From NCBI GenBank assembly GCA_021827225.1, contig JAKAXG010000205.1:1-7354 (forward strand): 7,354 nucleotides of DNA. Direction: 5' to 3'. Origin of the DNA: Actinomycetes bacterium (lineage in GTDB: Bacteria; Actinomycetota; Acidimicrobiia; Acidimicrobiales; Palsa-688). The position numbers and the translations under genes are program-made. Below are positions 1 through 7,354 of this stretch, one piece after another. The notes beneath the pieces were generated by a model. That model searched no databases. It saw nothing but the letters and a program-made list of their open reading frames with translations, and was not told where the DNA came from. Within the stretch, counting starts at the first letter, position 1; each line of letters begins with the position of its first letter.

Positions 1-88
1 CCCGCCGGCCACGCGAGGGGCCCGGCCCGCCGGCGGCCCCCCGCCACCGGCGACCCCCGGCCCGCCGGCGACCCGCCGCCGGCGCCCC
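1..88. repeat. Extremely GC-rich, T-free degenerate repeat tract downstream of tldE
   Basis: Seen directly: bases 1-89 contain no T on the plus strand and only five A, so the tract is about 94% G+C. Three related ~18-bp units can be aligned at 28-45, 45-62 and 63-80. The first and third match at 16 of 18 positions, the second and third at 15 of 18. Each begins with the palindrome CGCCGGCG or the one-base variant CACCGGCG, and a weaker copy lies at 3-10. The minus strand carries several runs of three to six G. Possible roles are a terminator region, a G-rich structured 3' end of the tldE transcript, or repetitive Pro/Ala/Arg coding sequence of a gene entering from the left edge. The window edge cuts the tract, so its full extent is unknown. 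Confidence 0.6.
63..84 (-). terminator. Possible hairpin terminator after tldE
   Basis: Two copies of the self-complementary octamer CGCCGGCG lie at 63-70 and 77-84, separated by 6 bases. They give a perfect 8-bp all-G/C stem starting 4 bases past the tldE stop codon. No U-tract follows, so this is not a classical intrinsic terminator. U-less hairpins have been proposed to terminate transcription in actinobacteria. Each octamer is itself palindromic, so the same bases could pair in other ways or simply be part of the surrounding repeat. Confidence 0.35.
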
Positions 89-1486
89 CTACGAAGCCCG
101 GCTCACCGACGACATGTTGAAGTCCGGCACCCGCATGGCCGGCATCGACACCCGGGTGAAGTAGTCGCACCACTCGCGGGGGAGCGTCAGGCCGGTGGCT
201 CCGAACGACGACGCCCGGCCCAGCAGGTCGACCGGGCTCTCGTTGAACCGGAAGTTGTTGACCGCGGCGGTGACCTCGCCGCCCTCCACCAGGTACACCC
301 CGTCCCGGGTGAGGCCGGTCAACAGCAGGGTCTGCGGGTCGACCTCCCGGATGTACCACAGGCAGGTCAGCAGCAGGCCCCGGTCCATCCCCGCCACCAG
401 CCGGTCGATGTCGCGCACGGTCGACCCGTCGGCGGCCTCCAGGATCAGGTTGTCGATGTAGGGGGTGAACGGCAGGCCGGTGAGCGAAGCGCTGTGGCGG
501 GTCTGGACCAGGGAGCCGAGCACCCCGTTGGAGATCCACGCCGTCGGCCCGAGCGGGGCGCCGTTGTCGAAGACGGACGCGCCGGCGCCCGACTGCGCGG
601 CCATGGCGAACGGGGCGCACTCCAGCCCGGCGGCGGCCGGGTCGCTGCGCAGGGTGACCGGGGCGGAGGAGAGCCGCTCGCCCACCCGGGTGCCGCCGCC
701 CGGCCGGCTGAAGACCGTCCGGCCCTCGTGGGCGTCCTTGGCCAGCGCCGACCAGTACAGGTAGATCATGAAGTCGGCGACGGCGCTGGGCGGCAGGATG
801 GTGTCGTAGCGGCCGGCCGGCAGCTCGACCGACCGGCGGGCCCACGCCAGGCGCCGATCGAGCTCGTCGTGCAGGGCGGGGACCGACACTTCGGTGAAGT
901 CGGCGCTCGGCACGCCCACCCAGCAGGAGCGGGCCAGGTCGGAGGACTTGGCGTTGATCTCGGCGTGGCCGGTCGGCTGGTCCCAGTGGGCCCGCAGGCC
1001 GGTGGAGGAGCCCAGGTAGAGGCTCGACATCTGGTGGTGGGCGAAGCCGTAGAGCAGCTGGCCGGAGGCACCGGCCCGGGCGAAGCTCTCCCCCAGGGAG
1101 GGGGCGAAGCCGCCGAACACCCCGATGGAGGTCTCCGCCGGCGGGGCCGACCAGTCCCCGGCGGGTCCCGGGGATGCCTCCGGGCCGATCAGCGCGGCCC
1201 GGTCCTCGGCGGGGGGCGACTGCCGGGCCGCCGCCTCCGACTCGGAGACCAGCCCGGCGAGCTCGTCCGCCGCCACCCCCTGGCGGGTCACCGTCGCCGC
1301 CGATTCACCGACGACGGAGATGACCGTCACGGAGCGGCTGCGGGCCACGCCGTTGGTGGTGAGCGTGTTGTTGGCCCAGCGGAGGTTCGCCTCGGAGGCG
1401 TCGTCGACGAGGACCACGCAGCCGTCCGCCGAGGAGAGGGCCAGGGCCCGCTCGACCAGCTCCTGGGGGGCCGCCGGGCGGCTCAT
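89..1486 (-). CDS. pmbA: TldE/PmbA family protein, partner of the TldD metalloprotease
   Basis: A 465-residue protein, close to the usual ~450-residue TldE/PmbA length. In known members TldE pairs with TldD in a cytoplasmic protease that acts on unfolded or modified peptides. TldE has no metal site of its own. The sequence fits this: no HExxxH motif is present, unlike its neighbour. Recognisable blocks are LRWANNTLTTNGV (about residues 35-47) in the N-terminal domain and the C-terminal block from GLTRDGVYLVEGGEV (391-405) through FNESPVDLLGRA (414-425), typical of the TldD/PmbA C-terminal fold. A Pro/Ala/Glu-rich linker lies around 88-118. The ATG at 1486-1484 is chosen because it overlaps the tldD stop as ATGA, matches the family N-terminus, and has GAGG 7 bases upstream. 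The frame stays open far upstream, but that part is tldD read out of frame. The 4-bp overlap implies translational coupling and a matched subunit supply. Confidence 0.9.
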   Translation of the reverse strand: MSRPAAPQELVERALALSSADGCVVLVDDASEANLRWANNTLTTNGVARSRSVTVISVVGESAATVTRQGVAADELAGLVSESEAAARQSPPAEDRAALIGPEASPGPAGDWSAPPAETSIGVFGGFAPSLGESFARAGASGQLLYGFAHHQMSSLYLGSSTGLRAHWDQPTGHAEINAKSSDLARSCWVGVPSADFTEVSVPALHDELDRRLAWARRSVELPAGRYDTILPPSAVADFMIYLYWSALAKDAHEGRTVFSRPGGGTRVGERLSSAPVTLRSDPAAAGLECAPFAMAAQSGAGASVFDNGAPLGPTAWISNGVLGSLVQTRHSASLTGLPFTPYIDNLILEAADGSTVRDIDRLVAGMDRGLLLTCLWYIREVDPQTLLLTGLTRDGVYLVEGGEVTAAVNNFRFNESPVDLLGRASSFGATGLTLPREWCDYFTRVSMPAMRVPDFNMSSVSRAS

Positions 1487-3006
1487 CGGCCGGCCTCGGT
1501 GTTGGTGTTCAGGATCCGCACCTGGCGGAACAGGGCCGACGGGCAGCCGTGGCTCACCGCCGCCGTCTGGCCCGGCTGGCCCTTGCCGCAGTTCATCGCT
1601 CCTCCCAGCACGTAGGTCTGCTCCCCTCCGACCGCCTGCATGGCGCCCCAGAACTCGGTGGTGGTGCCCTGGTAGGCCAGGTCCCTCAACTGCCCGGCGA
1701 TCCGCCCGGCCCGCACCCGGTAGAACCGCTGACCGGTGAACTGGAAGTTGTAGCGCTGCATGTCGATGGACCAGCTGCGGTCGCCGACGATGTAGACGCC
1801 GTCGTCGACGGCCCGGATCAGCTCCTCGGTGGACGGCCCACCGGCGGCCGGCTGGAGCGACACGTTGGCCATCCGCTGCAGCGGCACCCGGACGGCGCTG
1901 TCGGCGAAGGCGCAGCCGTTGGACCGGCCCAGGCCCTGGCGGGCGGCCATGGCCCGGTTGAGCTGGTAGCCGACGAGGATCCCGTCGCGGATGAGGTCCC
2001 AGCTCTGCGCCTCGACCCCCTCGTCGTCGTAGGCGACCGTGGCCAGGCCGTGCCCGACCGTACGGTCGCCGGTCACGTGCATCACCGGTGACCCGTACCG
2101 CAGCTCGCCCAGGCGGTCGAAGGTGGCGAACGACGTGCCGGCGTAGGCCGCCTCGTAGCCGAGGGCCCGGTCCAGCTCGGTGGCGTGGCCGATGGACTCG
2201 TGGATGGTCAACCACAGGTTGGACGGGTCGATGACCACGTCGTAGGAGCCGGTCTCCAGCGTGGGGGCGGTCATTTTCTCGGCCAGGAGCTCCGGTATCT
2301 GGGCCAGCTCGGCGTCCCAGTCCCAACCCGTGCCGGTGAGGTACTCCCACCCCCGGCCGGCGGGCGGGGCGATGGTGCGCATGGAGTCGAACGAACCGGA
2401 CTCGGAGTCGACGGCCACCGCGGTCACCGACGGGTGCACCCGCACCCGTTGCTGGACGGTGCGGGTCCCGGCCAGGTCGGCGTAGAACTTGTTCTCCTGG
2501 ACGGCCATCAGGCTGGCGTCGGCGTGCGAGACGCGCCGGTCGGCGGTCAGGCGGGTGGTCCATTCGATCAGGTGGGCGGCCCGCTCGGCCGCCGGCACGT
2601 CGAAGGGGTTCACCTCGTAGGCGCTGACCCACGTGGCGGTGTGGACCGGCTCGGGCGCCAGCTCCACCCGCTCGGTGTTCAGCGCGGCGGACACCCGGGC
2701 CACGTCCAGGGCCTCCCGGGCGGTGCGGGCCGCGGCCTCCGCCGTCAGCTCCGTGGTGCCGGCGAAGCCCCAGGTGCCGTCGAGGAGCACCCGGACCGAC
2801 AGCCCGGCGCTCTCCTCCTCCCCGGCACCCTCGATGGCACCGTCGCGGGCGGTGGCGGTCGCCGTGCGGGTCCGCTCCACCCGGACCTCGGCGTGACCGA
2901 CGCCGGCCCCGCCGGGCCCGGCGGGCCCGGCGGCCCGGGCGGCGTCGAGCGCGGCGTCGGCCAGCCTGTCCAGGGGCAGGGCCACGAAAGCTGGGTCAAC
3001 GGTCAT
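1483..3006 (-). CDS. tldD: TldD zinc metalloprotease, catalytic subunit of TldD/TldE
   Basis: A 507-residue protein of the TldD/PmbA family (peptidase U62/M103 type). It carries HESIGH at residues 269-274, the HExxxH motif in which H269 and H274 bind the metal and E270 is catalytic. The third ligand expected in TldD is present as C473 in MNCGKGQPGQ. Other family blocks are EVRVERTRT near 40-48, RSNGCAFADSAVRVPLQRMANVSL near 361-384 and SHGCPSALFRQVRIL near 485-499. All catalytic parts are intact, so it should be active. In E. coli TldD/TldE matures microcin B17 and degrades CcdA; the substrate here is unknown. The ATG at 3006 has GAGAGG 7 bases upstream. A Gly/Pro/Ala insertion (about 27-35) encoded by short GC repeats lengthens the N-terminus slightly. 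The gene starts 49 bp after the ABC permease and overlaps tldE by 4 bp. Confidence 0.95.
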   Translation of the reverse strand: MTVDPAFVALPLDRLADAALDAARAAGPAGPGGAGVGHAEVRVERTRTATATARDGAIEGAGEEESAGLSVRVLLDGTWGFAGTTELTAEAAARTAREALDVARVSAALNTERVELAPEPVHTATWVSAYEVNPFDVPAAERAAHLIEWTTRLTADRRVSHADASLMAVQENKFYADLAGTRTVQQRVRVHPSVTAVAVDSESGSFDSMRTIAPPAGRGWEYLTGTGWDWDAELAQIPELLAEKMTAPTLETGSYDVVIDPSNLWLTIHESIGHATELDRALGYEAAYAGTSFATFDRLGELRYGSPVMHVTGDRTVGHGLATVAYDDEGVEAQSWDLIRDGILVGYQLNRAMAARQGLGRSNGCAFADSAVRVPLQRMANVSLQPAAGGPSTEELIRAVDDGVYIVGDRSWSIDMQRYNFQFTGQRFYRVRAGRIAGQLRDLAYQGTTTEFWGAMQAVGGEQTYVLGGAMNCGKGQPGQTAAVSHGCPSALFRQVRILNTNTEAGR

Positions 3007-3055
3007 CGGCGGGCCTCTCGGGATAACGGACCAACGGCAGAGAACGGGCGGGCTC
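3007..3055 (-). other. Permease-tldD intergenic gap with tldD ribosome binding site
   Basis: This 49-bp stretch separates the permease stop from the tldD start and is the largest gap inside the gene cluster. It contains GAGAGG ending 7 bases before the tldD ATG, a good Shine-Dalgarno site. I see no stable hairpin followed by a T run, so nothing indicates termination here. I also see no convincing pair of -35 and -10 boxes, although a weak internal promoter cannot be excluded. Confidence 0.5.
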
Positions 3056-3876
3056 TCACACCCGACGGTAGGCGCGCGCCGCCAGCGACCCGAACACGGC
3101 CAGGATGCCGACGATCCACAGCGCGCTCTGCCAGCCGTGGAGGACCAGCGGCCCGCCGACCGCCAGGGCCCTCATCTCGTCGATGAAGATGGTGAACGGC
3201 TGGTTCTTGGCGAACGCCTGCAGCCAGCCCGGCATGCTGGCGAGGGGCACGAACGCCGAGCTGACGAAGGTGAGCGGGAACACCCAGATCAACCCGAACG
3301 CCTGCACCGACTCCTCGTCCCGGATGGCCAGGCCGGTGAAGGCCGACACGCAGGCGACGGCCAGGCCCACGGCGAGCGACAGCAGCACCATCAGCACGGC
3401 CGGCCCGGCGCCGTTCTCGAAGCGGAAGCCGACGGCGTAGCCGGTGCCGATCAGCACCCCGATGGTGACGGTCAGGCGGACCAGGTCGGCGCCCAGCCGC
3501 CCGACCAGCACCGCCGAGCGGGCTATGGGCATGGACCGGAGCCGGTCGATGGAGCCCTTCTGCAGCTCCTGGGCCAGGGAGATGGCCGTACCGAAGCTGG
3601 TGAACCCGCAGGTCTGGCCGATGATGCCGGGCAGGAGGTAGTTGACGTAGCCGCCGGGCACCGGCACGTGGATGGCGCCGCCGAACACGTAGCGGAACAG
3701 CAGCATGAACATCAGCGGCTGGATGACCGTGAACATGATGTAGGCGGGGCTGCGCCACCACAGCAGCAGGTTGCGCTGCATGATCGTCCACGAGTCGGCC
3801 ACCGCCCAGCCCAGCCGCGCCAGCGGCGGTTGCGGGACCGGCGGTGACAGGCTGGGGGCCTGCACGGCGACGGTGC

Positions 3877-3880
<4 letters not shown>
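3056..3880 (-). CDS. ABC-2 type (DrrB-like) transporter permease
   Basis: A 274-residue membrane protein that should form the channel of a two-component exporter with the ATPase encoded just upstream. About six hydrophobic segments can be seen: roughly residues 46-68, 79-103, 132-152, 159-183, 193-215 and 251-270, after a ~40-residue cytoplasmic Pro-rich N-terminus. The cytoplasmic stretch ELQKGSIDRLRSMPIARSAV (105-124) is the conserved ABC-2/DrrB loop that contacts the ATPase. Length and topology match DrrB-like permeases. The start is TTG at 3880-3878. It overlaps the ATPase stop as TTGA and has GGAGGAGGAG 8 bases upstream, and a longer reading would only extend into the ATPase gene out of frame. 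An alternative GTG lies six codons in. Substrate cannot be predicted: related systems export drugs, lipids, polysaccharides or peptides. Confidence 0.9.
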
Positions 3881-4914
<1,034 letters not shown>

Positions 4915-4924
4915 GTTACCGGCT

Positions 4925-6733
4925 CTAGCGGGGACCGGACTCCAGTTCGAGCGCGGCGTCGACCAGGGCCAGGGCCGGGGCGGTGCAGGGGAAGTTGCCG
5001 AACAGCTCCCCGGACACCGGATCGGCGGTTTCGGGAAAAAGGCCGGCCCCCGCGCCCACCAGCCCCACCACCGCCTCCATCCGTTCGTGGGCGTCCTCCC
5101 AGCGGCCCGTGCGGGCCAGCGCCTTCACCGCCAGCAGCGACGCCTCCAGGTCGGGATGGTCGGGGCCGGACCGCTCGTCGGCCACCCGGTCGGTGTAGCG
5201 GTACAGCAGCAGGTCGTGGCCCTGCCGCTCCAGGACCCGGTCGACGGTGGCCCGGACCACCGGGTGCCAGGCCGGCCACGGGCCCCGCCAGGCGACCGAC
5301 AGGAGGGCGGCGTCGGGCTCGTCGGAGGGGGACGCGCCGTCCATGCGCAGGCCGCCGTCGGCGGCCAGGGCCGCTCCCTCCAGCCAACCCATGACCGCGG
5401 CGGCCTCCTGCTGCCAGGCCACTGCCTGCAGATCGAGCGGGTTGCGGGCCCGGGCCAGCCGGGCCATGCGGTCCAGGGCGAACCACACCCCCACCCGGCC
5501 GGCGACATAGGTGCGCCGGGGGCGCTCGATCTCCCAGCGGCCGTGGTCGGGATGGCGCCACTCGTCGGCCGCCCGGTCGGTGGCCTCCGCCAGCGCCGGC
5601 CAGGCGGCGGACAGGGGTCCGGGGTCGTCGAGGCGGCCGAGCGGCCCGGTCATCGACGCCCCGACGGCGGCCACCACGTCGCCGATCAGCCCGGCGTCGG
5701 GCCCGACGGGGGCCCGGCCGTGGCGCACCGGCCCGGCGCCGCGCCAGCCGGCGAAGGGCCACTCGTCGGCCTCGGGGACCGGTTGCCCGTCGGCGTCCAA
5801 CCAGCCCGGCCAGGGCAGGTGGGCGGTGGACAGCGTCTCGCGCAGCCACCGCTCGGCCGCCTCGGCGTCCTCGGCCAGCCCGGCCCCGGCCAGCACCCTG
5901 GCCGCCAGGGTCACGTCCCGCAGCCGCACCCACCGGTCGTCGGCGCTGCGCTCGCTGCCCACCCGGCGGGGGAGGGAGGTGGTGCCGGCGGCGTGAGGGG
6001 CGCCGGACGGGGCGCTGAGCATCCGCACCGCCAGAAGCGCCCGCTCCACCGCCGGGCGGTACGGGCCGGCGTACACCACGCCGGCGGCCCAGCTACGCCA
6101 CGCCTCGGCGGTGTCCTCCAGGAGGCGGTGCGCCGGCGGCAGCGACAGATCCCGGGGCCCGACGGTCACCACCGTCTCCTCGCCGGCGTCGAGGGTGAGC
6201 ACGGCCCGCCACCTGTCCTCCTCCCGGCCGAGAGGCTCGTAGCGGAACCGCCCGCCGGCGCGCACCTCGAGGTCCTCGAGCACGAGGCCCGCCGCCGAGG
6301 GGGCCGCCAGCGGGGCGCGCCGGGCCCCGGGCATCACCTCCACCTCCACCTCGACCGGCCCGGACAGGGCCCGCACCAGGCGGATGATCGCCCCCGGCGT
6401 CTCCTGCCCCGGCCCCGACCAGGGCATGAGATCCACCACCGATACCCGCCGGCCGGCCGGTCCCTCCATCACGGTCTCCACCACGTTGGTGCCGGCCCGA
6501 TACGACTGGGTGGAGAACGGTAGGTGGCGGCGGGCCCCCCCGCCGTCGCGGACGGGGCCGACCCTGACCGCCGCGCCGGACGGTTCCAGCAGCCGCCACA
6601 GCGCCGGCCGGCCGGTCAGCCCCGACGGGCAGTACCAGTCGATCGTGCCGTCGGCGGCCACCGACGCGCCGCGCCGCCCGTCACCCACCCAGGCCCGGCG
6701 GGCGAGCGGCACCCGCCCGGGGTCAGTGATCAA
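4925..6733 (-). CDS. Divergent GH15-like (glucoamylase/trehalase family) protein
   Basis: A 602-residue protein resembling the bacterial GH15 group that includes mycobacterial trehalase, which splits alpha-linked glucose from glucans or trehalose. The N-terminal domain shows GD.R.A..V..DGTIDW (about 17-33) and the block ending VVDLMPW (99-105). The (alpha/alpha)6 catalytic part shows TTSLP (251-255), LRD (271-273), PVRHG (335-339), GRWEIE (398-403), VWFALDR (416-422) and LFPETADP...GNFP (565-582). By alignment from memory, R272-D273 is the sugar-binding pair, E401 the general acid and E568 the general base. It lacks signatures common in the family: the usual FDSP motif after WLC is replaced by PSGLTG, NWDYR before LRD is changed, and GN after PVR is GR. 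Substrate is therefore uncertain. No signal peptide is seen, so it is probably cytoplasmic. The TTG start lies 5 bp after greA with no clear Shine-Dalgarno; GTG at codon 8 is an alternative. Confidence 0.8.
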   Translation of the reverse strand: MITDPGRVPLARRAWVGDGRRGASVAADGTIDWYCPSGLTGRPALWRLLEPSGAAVRVGPVRDGGGARRHLPFSTQSYRAGTNVVETVMEGPAGRRVSVVDLMPWSGPGQETPGAIIRLVRALSGPVEVEVEVMPGARRAPLAAPSAAGLVLEDLEVRAGGRFRYEPLGREEDRWRAVLTLDAGEETVVTVGPRDLSLPPAHRLLEDTAEAWRSWAAGVVYAGPYRPAVERALLAVRMLSAPSGAPHAAGTTSLPRRVGSERSADDRWVRLRDVTLAARVLAGAGLAEDAEAAERWLRETLSTAHLPWPGWLDADGQPVPEADEWPFAGWRGAGPVRHGRAPVGPDAGLIGDVVAAVGASMTGPLGRLDDPGPLSAAWPALAEATDRAADEWRHPDHGRWEIERPRRTYVAGRVGVWFALDRMARLARARNPLDLQAVAWQQEAAAVMGWLEGAALAADGGLRMDGASPSDEPDAALLSVAWRGPWPAWHPVVRATVDRVLERQGHDLLLYRYTDRVADERSGPDHPDLEASLLAVKALARTGRWEDAHERMEAVVGLVGAGAGLFPETADPVSGELFGNFPCTAPALALVDAALELESGPR

Positions 6734-6738
6734 GAGGG

Positions 6739-7218
6739 CTAGTCGCCGACCTTGACGATCTCCACCTCGAGGGTGGCGCCGGTCGGGGTCTCGTAGGCGA
6801 CCCGGTCGCCTTCCTTGCGGCCCATCAGAGCCTTCCCGAGGGGGGCCTCGGGGGAGATGACCGACACGCCCTCCCGCCGCTCCTCGATGGAGCCGATCAG
6901 GTAGCGCTCCACATCCTCGTCACCGACGTACTTGAGCGATACCACCACTCCCGTCGTCACCTGGCCGTCCCGACCGGCGGACTCGGCGTCGATGATCTCC
7001 GGCTCTTTGAGCATGGCCTCCAGCTGGCGGATCCGGGCCTCCATCTTGCCCTGGGTGTCCTTGGCCGCGTGGTAGTCCCCGTTTTCGGAGAGGTCACCGA
7101 GAGCGCGGGCCGCCTCGATGGCCTTGGCGATCTCGATGCGGCCCCGGGTCCGGAGGTCTTCGAGCTCAGCCTGCAGGCGATCGTAGGTGTCCTTGGTCAG
7201 ACGGCTGCTGGGAGACAT
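6739..7218 (-). CDS. greA: Transcription elongation factor GreA
   Basis: A 159-residue protein of normal GreA length. GreA enters the secondary channel of RNA polymerase and stimulates cleavage of backtracked RNA so that stalled complexes can resume. The N-terminal coiled coil spans about residues 8-75 and carries the tip motif GDLSENGDY (41-49). In it D42 and E45 correspond to the acidic residues that coordinate the catalytic magnesium. The C-terminal FKBP-like domain shows ISPEAPLGKALMGRKEGD (about 120-137) and a final strand ending EVEIVKVGD. The ATG at 7218 gives the expected N-terminus (SRLTKDTYDRLQAELEDL). There is no good Shine-Dalgarno in the bases just upstream, so translation may be leaderless or initiate weakly. 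It is the first gene of the visible cluster, and its stop lies 5 bp before the GH15-like gene. Confidence 0.97.
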   Translation of the reverse strand: MSPSSRLTKDTYDRLQAELEDLRTRGRIEIAKAIEAARALGDLSENGDYHAAKDTQGKMEARIRQLEAMLKEPEIIDAESAGRDGQVTTGVVVSLKYVGDEDVERYLIGSIEERREGVSVISPEAPLGKALMGRKEGDRVAYETPTGATLEVEIVKVGD

Positions 7219-7354
7219 AGGCGAGCAAGGGTACCTATGGTTGACGCCGACCGGGGGATCGGCGAGACTTGCGGAGATGAGCGCCCAGCCTCACGCCGGG
7301 ATCGTAATTATCGTCTAGCGCATCGGTGACCCCCGGTGCGCTTCGCTGACCGTC
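7219..7354 (-). promoter_or_regulatory. Probable promoter/leader region of greA
   Basis: This 136-bp stretch holds no convincing gene and lies directly upstream of the first gene of the cluster, so a promoter is expected in it. The best -10 candidate on the minus strand is GATAAT (plus-strand 7307-7312), inside the only AT-rich patch of the window (7301-7317, 12 of 17 bases A/T). It would give a leader of about 80 bases. No matching -35 box is evident 16-18 bases upstream. An imperfect dyad GCCGA/TCGGC lies at 7246-7250 and 7259-7263 and could fold in the leader. Evidence is positional and compositional only. Confidence 0.35.
7317..7342. other. Inverted repeat / hairpin upstream of greA
   Basis: AGCGCA at 7317-7322 pairs with TGCGCT at 7337-7342. 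A further T-G wobble and a C-G pair extend it, giving an 8-bp stem around a 10-base loop. There is no T run on either side in either direction, so a classical terminator is not supported. It could be a U-less terminator of the gene beyond the window edge, or an operator next to the candidate -10 element. With this base composition, chance is also possible. Confidence 0.3.

Noticed and set aside
1487..2632. N-terminal extension of the tldE reading frame, giving an 847-residue protein
   Set aside because: The frame is open only because GC-rich DNA has few stops. The added part is Arg/Pro/Gly-rich nonsense lying wholly within tldD in another frame, and TldE homology starts at the ATG at 1486.
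3007..3055. Intrinsic terminator or precursor-peptide gene between permease and tldD
   Set aside because: There is no stem followed by a T run, and 49 bp with a ribosome binding site leaves no room for a peptide gene with its own start and stop.
7219..7354. A tRNA or structured RNA gene upstream of greA
   Set aside because: Hairpins are present, but no cloverleaf, T-loop GGTTC-like box or acceptor stem can be assembled on either strand.

Overview
The window is very GC-rich (above about 70% by eye). It carries six complete genes, all on the minus strand and tightly packed, with strong G/C third-position bias and frequent GTG/TTG starts. Together with the family types seen (DrrA/DrrB-like ABC transporter, actinobacterial-style TldD/TldE pair, GH15-like protein), this points to a high-GC actinobacterium, possibly of the Acidimicrobiia. 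That placement is inference from composition and protein style. No rRNA, phylogenetic comparison or database search was available.

Layout in transcription order (right to left). A non-coding leader of about 136 bp (7219-7354) holds the only AT-rich patch in the window and a hairpin. It is followed by greA (7218-6739, transcript cleavage factor). After 5 bp comes a 602-residue GH15-like (glucoamylase/trehalase-type) protein (6733-4925, TTG start). After 10 bp comes a DrrA-type ABC ATPase (4914-3877, GTG start), which overlaps by 4 bp an ABC-2 permease (3880-3056, TTG start). After 49 bp comes tldD (3006-1483), which overlaps by 4 bp tldE/pmbA (1486-89). The last ~88 bp (88-1) are extremely GC-rich, contain no T on the plus strand, and form degenerate ~18-bp repeats with a perfect 8-bp hairpin just after the tldE stop. 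This may act as a terminator without a U-tract, or may be the Pro/Ala-rich tail of a convergent gene entering from the left edge.

How the genes may work together. The spacing suggests one transcription unit, or greA-GH15-ABC with tldDE read through or partly independent across the 49-bp gap. GreA is housekeeping. The ATPase and permease form a two-component exporter of unknown substrate. TldD/TldE form a heteromeric metalloprotease that in other bacteria trims unfolded or modified peptides, such as the microcin B17 precursor and the antitoxin CcdA. A peptide protease beside an exporter is suggestive of peptide maturation and export, but no precursor peptide or modification enzyme is visible here, so this remains speculation. 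The GH15-like protein keeps the apparent catalytic acid, base and Arg-Asp binding pair but has lost several usual surrounding motifs. Apart from these points the region looks like ordinary chromosomal content. I see no mobile element, CRISPR array, tRNA, rRNA or clearly new system.
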